From the NCBI GenBank assembly GCA_016869775.1, contig VGDJ01000027.1, positions 1 through 12,644 on the forward strand: a DNA stretch of 12,644 nucleotides. Direction: 5' to 3'. Made by a program: the position numbers and the translations under genes. The notes beneath the pieces were generated by a model, which worked only from the letters and a program-made list of their open reading frames with translations, did no database searches and had not been told where the DNA came from. The stretch is from Alphaproteobacteria bacterium. GTDB lineage: Bacteria; Pseudomonadota; Alphaproteobacteria; Rickettsiales; UBA1997. Below are positions 7,986 to 12,644 of this stretch, in pieces; position 1 is the stretch's first letter; every line of letters starts with the position of its first letter.

Positions 7986-8180
7986 CTAATCATTTTTTTG
8001 CAATATTTCTTTGAGTCTATCGATCTTTTCTTGATTTCCAATATTTTCTTTATCTTTTTGGGGGATGTTTTGTGTTTGCGGAATTTCTGAATAATTAGGT
8101 GGTATTATTAGAGGATTTTTATCAATCCCAGCACAAGAAGAGGTATAAATTAAAAATATTAAAAAAAGAGTTTTCTTCAT
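7986..8180 (-). CDS. Small lipoprotein, DUF3035/BamF-like
   Basis: This 64-residue protein starts with a lipoprotein signal: MKKTLFLIFLIYTSSC, with Cys16 as the predicted lipidated residue. The mature part opens with KNPLIIPPNYSEIP, which resembles the 'RAPLVIPPDFSLP' motif of DUF3035. This alphaproteobacterial family includes BamF, an outer-membrane lipoprotein of the beta-barrel assembly complex in Caulobacter. As I recall, DUF3035 genes often sit directly downstream of lspA, which is the arrangement here. The ATG overlaps the lspA stop codon as ATGA, so the two are translationally coupled. It is shorter than typical family members; after the motif only a charged, probably helical tail (EKIDRLKEILQKND) remains. 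The family assignment rests on one motif and context. The lipoprotein call is firmer, although the residue at -3 from Cys16 is Thr rather than the common Leu. Confidence 0.6.
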   Translation of the reverse strand: MKKTLFLIFLIYTSSCAGIDKNPLIIPPNYSEIPQTQNIPQKDKENIGNQEKIDRLKEILQKND

Positions 8181-8680
8181 TTTTTTTTAAGTAAAAATTC
8201 ATCGTAAACTAAAATCAAAACACCAATAAAAATTAGACTATCGGCTAGATTAAATGCCGGCCAATGATATATTCCAATATGAAAATCCAAAAAATCAGTT
8301 ACACCGCCATTTAGAATTCTATCGATTACATTTCCAAACGCGCCACCAATAATTAATGCTAATGCATAGGAAATATGTTTTTTTTGGCTATTCCATAACC
8401 AAAAAATTAACCCAAAAGCTATTCCACCTTGCAATAAAGCAAAAATTTCACGGGCATTACTTGCTTTATCAAACATTCCAAATGAAATTCCACTATTACT
8501 CACATAAACTAAATTAAAAAAACTAACTATTTCAGCTTTAGGATATTGCAAATATTGATAGTCTTGATGGTTAAAAAGATAAAAAAACACCATATTTTTT
8601 GAATATAAATCAAGAATAGTTGCTAAAATTGCAATTAAAGTACTTTGAAGAAATAGCTGTTTTTTTATGATTAATTTCAT
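8177..8680 (-). CDS. lspA: Lipoprotein signal peptidase (signal peptidase II)
   Basis: LspA is an inner-membrane aspartyl protease that cleaves the signal peptide of diacylglyceryl-modified prolipoproteins just before the lipid-bearing cysteine. The protein has 167 residues, the normal length, with four hydrophobic segments. Family motifs are clear: NSGISFGMF (62-70), GAFGNVIDR (113-121), then VTDFLDF and FNLADS. Asp129 and Asp147 of the last two are the expected catalytic pair. Likely clients in this window are MltA and the small lipoprotein encoded immediately downstream, with which lspA overlaps by four bases (ATGA). The last three codons are AAA AAA AAA, forming a nine-A run that abuts the overlap and could allow slippage. 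lspA is the first gene of the seven-gene block and is divergent from fmt across 98 bases. Confidence 0.97.
   Translation of the reverse strand: MKLIIKKQLFLQSTLIAILATILDLYSKNMVFFYLFNHQDYQYLQYPKAEIVSFFNLVYVSNSGISFGMFDKASNAREIFALLQGGIAFGLIFWLWNSQKKHISYALALIIGGAFGNVIDRILNGGVTDFLDFHIGIYHWPAFNLADSLIFIGVLILVYDEFLLKKK
8180..8188 (-). other. Nine-A homopolymer at the lspA/lipoprotein junction
   Basis: On the coding strand nine consecutive A residues cover the last three lspA codons and the A of the next gene's ATG. One extra A in the transcript would read through the lspA stop codon and join LspA in frame to the downstream lipoprotein. The run is seen directly; any slippage is inferred from the known behaviour of long A runs in AT-rich genomes. 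Confidence 0.6.
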
Positions 8681-8714
8681 TTATTGTGAAAAGATTTTGT
8701 GGTTGGTAAATTTT

Positions 8715-8735
8715 TCATTAATTTATCATTAATTT
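8715..8735. repeat. Two direct 10-base repeats, 11-base period, in the lspA-fmt spacer
   Basis: TCATTAATTT occurs at 8715-8724 and again at 8726-8735, one helical turn apart, in the 98-base spacer between divergent lspA and fmt. Such spacing could place a regulator's two sites on one DNA face. The sequence is simple and AT-rich, so chance is possible. Confidence 0.55.
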
Positions 8736-8755
8736 TTTTTAAATAAAGAAAGTTT

Positions 8756-8764
8756 TGTTATAAT
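8756..8764 (+). promoter_or_regulatory. Extended -10 promoter of fmt
   Basis: TGTTATAAT at 8756-8764 is a perfect extended -10 element (TG-N-TATAAT). No good -35 box lies 16-18 bases upstream, which fits extended -10 promoters. Transcription would start at about 8771, only about eight bases before the fmt ATG at 8779, giving an almost leaderless mRNA with no Shine-Dalgarno sequence. Confidence 0.6.
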
Positions 8765-8778
8765 TAAATTTGTAAAAC

Positions 8779-9705
8779 ATGCGTATAATTTTTATGGGAA
8801 CATCTGATTTTGGACTGCCGACCCTTGAAAAAATATTATCCAATAATAAGCATAATTTGGTTGCAATATATACCAAAGAGCCTTCGATCGGCGGGAGGGG
8901 AAATAGAATCCAATACTCAGCAATACACAATTTTGCAATTCAAAATAATATCAATATTCATACTCCCAAAACACTCAAAGATAATTATACTCAAGAACAG
9001 TTTAAAAATTTTAAACCTGACCTAGCAGTTGTTGTTTCTTACGGTTTAATTTTACCAAAAGAAATTTTAGATATACCAAAATATGGTTGCCTCAATGTTC
9101 ATCCATCCGATCTTCCATTATATCGAGGAAGCGCTCCACTGCAAAGAAGCATTATGAATAATGAAAAAAATAGCGCGGTGTGCATCATAAAAATGGACTC
9201 GGGTATTGATAGTGGAGATGTTGTGAATAGAAAAAAGTTTATCATCAACGATGATGATAATTTTTTAACAATATCAAGAAAAACTTCTGAAATTGGTGCA
9301 GAATTGATTATAAAAACTATTCATGAAACCGAACACAACATACTACAATTTGAATCGCAAGATCATCAAAAATCAACCTATGCCAATAAAATTGAGAAAA
9401 ACGAAAGCCTCATTGATTGGAATAAAAGTTGTCGTGAAATATTTAACAAAGTAAGAGCTTTAAGGGGGAATCTCGATGCATATCTGATTTATAACAATGA
9501 AAAGATTAAAATTTTAGAATGCCAATCTGTGAAAACCACATCAAATTCAAATTACAAAGGAATAATAATTGATTATGAATTTTCAATTGGATGTTTAGAT
9601 GGCATTATTAAGCCCACAATAGTTCAAAAATCCGGGAAAAAACCAATGTCTTTGAAGGATTTTTTAAATGGTTTTAAGTTTAAATTAGGCGATAAAGTTT
9701 GTTAA
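8779..9705 (+). CDS. fmt: Methionyl-tRNA formyltransferase
   Basis: Fmt transfers a formyl group from 10-formyltetrahydrofolate to initiator Met-tRNA in the cytosol before translation starts. The protein has 308 residues, close to the usual 310-315. The N-terminal Rossmann-like domain starts MRIIFMGTSDFGLPTL. The loop EPSIGGRGN (34-42) corresponds to the tRNA-contacting insertion of the family. The active-site signature NVHPSDLPLYRGSAPLQ (106-122) provides Asn106 and His108, and DSGIDSGD (140-147) provides Asp144, the third catalytic residue. The C-terminal OB-fold domain begins at about 208 with SLIDW and VRALRG and ends at FKLGDK. The deformylase gene def, often next to fmt, is not in the window. 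The gene has its own extended -10 promoter and converges on the ankyrin gene with a 28-base gap. Confidence 0.97.
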   Translation: MRIIFMGTSDFGLPTLEKILSNNKHNLVAIYTKEPSIGGRGNRIQYSAIHNFAIQNNINIHTPKTLKDNYTQEQFKNFKPDLAVVVSYGLILPKEILDIPKYGCLNVHPSDLPLYRGSAPLQRSIMNNEKNSAVCIIKMDSGIDSGDVVNRKKFIINDDDNFLTISRKTSEIGAELIIKTIHETEHNILQFESQDHQKSTYANKIEKNESLIDWNKSCREIFNKVRALRGNLDAYLIYNNEKIKILECQSVKTTSNSNYKGIIIDYEFSIGCLDGIIKPTIVQKSGKKPMSLKDFLNGFKFKLGDKVC

Positions 9706-9733
9706 AAAGCTTTTATAAAAAAATTCAAAAAAC

Positions 9734-11503
9734 TTATTTTTTTATAAATTTAAACTTTTTTCCTTTGGTTGCAGACTGTGGCTCAGAGACCTCAGAAGAT
9801 TGAATTTTATTTTCATTAGTTAATTGAGAATCATCAATATTTTTATCAACAGAAGATTTTTCGTCGAGAGACTTGGCCAGATCTTGTGAGGTATTTTTTT
9901 GACTATATTTTTTTATAAATTTAAACTTTTTTCCTTGTGAAATAGATTCAGGCTTAGAGACCCCCAAAGATTGATTTTTACTTTCATCAATTAATTGAGA
10001 ATCGTCTAATTGAGAATCGTCGATATTTTTGGCAACTGATAATTTTTCATCGAAAGATTGATCTTGTGAGGTATTTTTTTGACTATCATAAATCGGATCA
10101 GGATCTATATTTTCAGAAACTGATTCTTTTTTAAAAAAATTAGAAATTTTAGATAAAATTCCTTTTGACTTATCGTTATTATAATTTGGCTTTATTGAAT
10201 CAAGATTGTGATTATTTTTATCAATTAAAATAATGGTTTGGTCACTTTTTGATGATGAGTCATTTGATTTAGTGTCGCTAACATCGATATTAAGAATTTT
10301 ATGCTGAGGAATTGAATTAATAGTGGCAATATTTTTAGAATTATCGGCTTGTATATTTTTAAATTTATAAGATTTACTTCTGCTTTGATTTAATGATTCA
10401 TCGGTCAGTGATTTATTAAGATTTTTTTCTAAGGCTTTAAATTTATAAGTTTTTTCTTTGTTTTGGATAGATAAATCCGAAATTGGATATGAGATGTTTG
10501 GTGATGAGACTTTTTGTTGGTTAGGATTATTGCTGGTATTGTTATTAACAAACTTATATTTCTTAAGATCTTTATTTTCATTTAATGAAACCGTTGGTAA
10601 TGGCGAATTTTGAGCATCTGATAAATTTGAATCTTTAAATGTTGAAATTGAAGGAAGATTTGGATCTTCAAGAACTGAGTAAACGTTATTGTTTTTATCA
10701 TTTAGAGATTGGTTTAAAGATTGGTTTTCAGCATTTTTTAAAACAAAATTTTTGCCAAATTTATTAATCTTTGAATCTTGAATATTGATATTACTGCCAA
10801 TTACATCAAGGGCTTCGGTATTCATATTTTGGTCCGAAGCAATTAATGGTGAAATTTTAGATATATAATCCAAAAAAGATTCAAGCACACCCTGATTCTG
10901 TTTATTTTCTTGATTCCTAGCTATTAAGAAGGCATCAGCAACTTGATTTTTTAAGATCAAAGTATTCATGTTTTTTATCAGATTGCCCTTTTCAATTATG
11001 TGATTAATACACTGAGTGCATCTCGAAATCGCAGAATGTACCAGAGCGCTTTCATTCTGAGAATTCATCAAATTAGCCTTTGCACCCTTTAAGAGCAAAT
11101 ACTCAACTAAATCAGAATTATTGGCAATCGAAGCTCTCATTAGCGGAGTCCAACCTTCATTATCTTGTATATTAACGTTCGCGCCGTTATCGATAAGAAT
11201 TTTAGCAATCTCAAGGTTACTTTCACGACAAGCGATATGAAGAGCTGTGGCTCCACCTTTGTTGCGTTGATTTATGACCAATGAACCGGCTTTACTAAAA
11301 AAACGTACTCCGTCTATATCATTACTTGCGGTTGCAGACATTAAATTTGATATTCCCGCAAATTGATCAGTGGTTGAGTTGTAAAGACTTTCAATTTGTG
11401 CCCAAATTTTATCCGAATAAAAACACAAAAGAATAACTAATATTATCGAGACAGCAAAAAAATTTTTGGTTTTCTTAAACAACATTAGTGATTGAAGTCT
11501 CAT
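9734..11503 (-). CDS. Secreted or periplasmic ankyrin-repeat protein with long disordered repetitive tail
   Basis: This 589-residue protein is not of a family I recognise. Residues about 10-35 form a Sec signal peptide or membrane anchor: lysines, a hydrophobic stretch, and a possible cleavage site IWA|QIE. Met7 is an alternative start that keeps this signal; neither start has a Shine-Dalgarno sequence. Three to four ankyrin repeats lie at about 51-175, clearest at GGATALHIACRESNLEIAK (83-101) and EGWTPLMRASIANN (116-129). From about 180 onward the chain is rich in Asn, Ser, Lys and Asp and looks disordered. Within it the short motif K-x-[YF]-K-F recurs at 314, 351, 377, 525 and 582. The last 115 residues are a tandem duplication of a 57-residue unit, each copy ending KKFKFIKK. 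Surface or host-directed roles are plausible for such proteins in intracellular bacteria, but nothing here proves one. It is 160 bases downstream of another ankyrin gene on the same strand. Confidence 0.85.
   Translation of the reverse strand: MRLQSLMLFKKTKNFFAVSIILVILLCFYSDKIWAQIESLYNSTTDQFAGISNLMSATASNDIDGVRFFSKAGSLVINQRNKGGATALHIACRESNLEIAKILIDNGANVNIQDNEGWTPLMRASIANNSDLVEYLLLKGAKANLMNSQNESALVHSAISRCTQCINHIIEKGNLIKNMNTLILKNQVADAFLIARNQENKQNQGVLESFLDYISKISPLIASDQNMNTEALDVIGSNINIQDSKINKFGKNFVLKNAENQSLNQSLNDKNNNVYSVLEDPNLPSISTFKDSNLSDAQNSPLPTVSLNENKDLKKYKFVNNNTSNNPNQQKVSSPNISYPISDLSIQNKEKTYKFKALEKNLNKSLTDESLNQSRSKSYKFKNIQADNSKNIATINSIPQHKILNIDVSDTKSNDSSSKSDQTIILIDKNNHNLDSIKPNYNNDKSKGILSKISNFFKKESVSENIDPDPIYDSQKNTSQDQSFDEKLSVAKNIDDSQLDDSQLIDESKNQSLGVSKPESISQGKKFKFIKKYSQKNTSQDLAKSLDEKSSVDKNIDDSQLTNENKIQSSEVSEPQSATKGKKFKFIKK
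9737..10086 (-). repeat. Tandem duplication of a ~57-codon unit in the ankyrin protein's C-terminus
   Basis: The unit at 9737-9907 repeats at 9908-10086. The left ends match over 29 bases (9737-9765 against 9908-9936) and the right ends are identical over 26 bases (9881-9906 against 10061-10086). The middle has diverged by substitutions and in-frame indels. Both copies encode a block starting SQKNTSQD, containing KNIDDSQL and ending GKKFKFIKK. Confidence 0.9.
9992..10021 (-). repeat. Perfect 15-base tandem repeat, two copies, nested in the larger duplication
   Basis: TAATTGAGAATCGTC (plus strand) occurs at 9992-10006 and 10007-10021. It encodes the doubled DSQL-D step and is found in only one of the two large repeat units, so it probably arose after the larger duplication by slippage. 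It keeps the frame. Confidence 0.9.
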
Positions 11504-11620
11504 TTGCGATTGATGATAAAGTGATTTTAAGTTGAGATATGTAGAATTTTTAAAAAAATGCTTTTTGAATCTAAAAGATAAAAATTATTATTCAGTAAAA
11601 AATTTTAAACTGTTTCAAAA

Positions 11621-11640
11621 TAATTGAGAGTTTTCAATTA
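11621..11640 (-). terminator. Hairpin downstream of the partial ankyrin gene, possible weak terminator
   Basis: TAATTGA and TCAATTA form a perfect 7-base-pair stem with a 6-base loop, 23 bases after the TAG of the upstream ankyrin gene. On the minus strand it is followed by TTTTG. The stem is A-T rich and the U-tract is only four bases, so termination would be weak; an operator palindrome for the next gene is an alternative. Confidence 0.35.
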
Positions 11641-11663
11641 CAAATACTGCATCTAAGCCTTAA

Positions 11664-12644
11664 CTATTTCCACCTGTCATTAAGATTTTTTATGAAGGAT
11701 TTAAATTCAGGATTGTATGGTTTTTCAACCCATGTTTTGGCACCATTTTTTAATAAATATTGAACAATCAATTCTTGTTTATGTCGATAAGCTATAGATA
11801 ATGCCGTAAAACCATCATTGTCCATTTCATTTATATCAACGCCAGACTTAATCAACAAATCAACTACCGGCAGAAATCCAAGTCGCGACGCATGCATTAA
11901 ATAGCTTCTACCATAAATATCGCGATATTTTAAATCGGCGTTATTTTTTGCCAACATATAGAATGCAACAAAATCATTAAGTTCTATGGCAATAGATATT
12001 GGCATATGGCCAAGTTGATTTGGCAAATTTGGATCCGCACCTTTTGCCAAAACCGAAGCCATAACGGCATATTTTTTAAGAAATATTGAATATGTGAGAA
12101 TTGTGTCTCCTTGTTCATTGGTGATATTTGGGTTTAAGACATACTTAAATGCTTCATTAAAATATGAAATACTTCCCATAGATATCGCCGAAAACATAAT
12201 ATCGATATATTCTTTTGGCGTGTATACAAACGGAATGTGATAATTATCTAGCGATCTACTACGATTAAGAATTGGTAGAGGTGGTAGCTCATCGACAGCA
12301 TATGGCGCTAGAGATTTCTTTTGAGGCAGAACTTTATCATATTCTCTGAAATCTTCATCAATATTATCTTCACTTTCAATTAAATCCGACAAGTAAAGAC
12401 TCCTCAAATTTTGATATTTTTTTTCCTTTTCTTGAACGATTTTTTTTTGATTAATTTGAGCTTCTTTTTCTTCTAATTTTATTCTGAGAGACGTTTTATT
12501 GTGAGTGTTATTTTTACGATTTTTGTTTGAAATTTTAGTAACTAACTTTTTAGAGATTTTTTTATTTGATTTCTTGTGAATTGATTTTGAAAAATCAGTT
12601 CTTGAGAATTTAGTTTTGTTATTAAGGTTTAAATTTGGCGTTTC
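11664..12644 (-). CDS. Ankyrin-repeat protein, 5' end beyond the window
   Basis: The frame runs open from the right edge to a TAG at 11664-11666, giving 326 visible residues with no ATG in the visible N-terminal part. A TTG at 12405-12407 could be taken as a start, but the 79 codons before it are in frame and look coding, so the true start lies outside. The visible N-terminal 80 residues are very Lys/Asn-rich and basic, becoming charged and helix-prone (KLEEKEAQINQKK). An acidic stretch (ESEDNIDEDFREYD) and a proline patch (DELPPLPIL) follow. About five ankyrin repeats fill roughly 143-305; good examples are YGRSYLMHASRLGFLPVVDL and DGFTALSIAYRHKQELIVQY. The protein ends soon after the last repeat. 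No signal peptide can be judged without the start. Function is unknown; a host-interaction role is only a general possibility for such proteins. Confidence 0.85.
   Translation of the reverse strand, partial: ETPNLNLNNKTKFSRTDFSKSIHKKSNKKISKKLVTKISNKNRKNNTHNKTSLRIKLEEKEAQINQKKIVQEKEKKYQNLRSLYLSDLIESEDNIDEDFREYDKVLPQKKSLAPYAVDELPPLPILNRSRSLDNYHIPFVYTPKEYIDIMFSAISMGSISYFNEAFKYVLNPNITNEQGDTILTYSIFLKKYAVMASVLAKGADPNLPNQLGHMPISIAIELNDFVAFYMLAKNNADLKYRDIYGRSYLMHASRLGFLPVVDLLIKSGVDINEMDNDGFTALSIAYRHKQELIVQYLLKNGAKTWVEKPYNPEFKSFIKNLNDRWK

Noticed and set aside
8739..8930. Minus-strand open frame overlapping the fmt start and promoter
   Set aside because: It overlaps the conserved fmt N-terminus and lacks family features; it is a shadow frame.
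9705..9714. AAAAGCTTTT palindrome after fmt as an intrinsic terminator
   Set aside because: The palindrome has no loop and no U-tract, so a stable RNA hairpin is unlikely.
9737..10086. Repeats here as a CRISPR array or mobile element ends
   Set aside because: There are only two large in-frame copies within a coding region, with no spacer pattern or transposase; they are an intragenic duplication.
9734..12644. The two ankyrin genes as a toxin-immunity or defence module
   Set aside because: No toxin, nuclease or immunity domain is visible in either protein; ankyrin repeats alone do not support such a role.

Overview
The window looks like a piece of chromosome from an AT-rich alphaproteobacterium with a reduced genome, most likely an intracellular member of the Rickettsiales or a similar lineage. 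By eye it is about 70% A+T. It has long A/T homopolymers, short intergenic gaps, two ankyrin-repeat proteins and a strongly Lys/Asn/Ile-biased protein composition. lptD implies that the cell makes LPS, which argues against the LPS-less Anaplasmataceae. No mobile element, CRISPR array, tRNA or rRNA was seen, and no gap between genes exceeds about 160 bases.

Layout. (1) Positions 1-230 hold the last codons of a plus-strand gene that begins outside the window, probably the C-terminus of the DNA polymerase III alpha subunit. (2) ychF (minus strand) and mltA (plus strand) diverge from an 83-base spacer. (3) Positions 8680 down to 2572 form one minus-strand block of seven closely packed genes: lspA, a small BamF/DUF3035-like lipoprotein, yajC, secD, lptD, trxA and a shortened glutamine-synthetase-fold protein. 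(4) fmt lies on the plus strand, divergent from lspA. (5) Two minus-strand ankyrin genes close the window. One is complete with a Sec signal peptide and a long disordered tail. The other is cut by the window's right edge.

Functional theme. The seven-gene block is mostly an envelope-building operon. LspA matures lipoproteins, the BamF-like lipoprotein would serve outer-membrane protein assembly, YajC and SecD drive Sec export, and LptD places LPS in the outer membrane. MltA next to it remodels peptidoglycan. secF is not found beside secD, and lptD takes its place with a 1-base TAATG overlap.

The points most worth following up are three. The glutamine-synthetase-like protein lacks the N-terminal domain and the ammonium-site residues of true GS. 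The signal-peptide-bearing ankyrin protein carries five copies of a K-x-[YF]-K-F motif plus a 57-codon tandem duplication. None of the eleven visible start codons has a recognisable Shine-Dalgarno sequence. I see no clear new defence or mobile system here.
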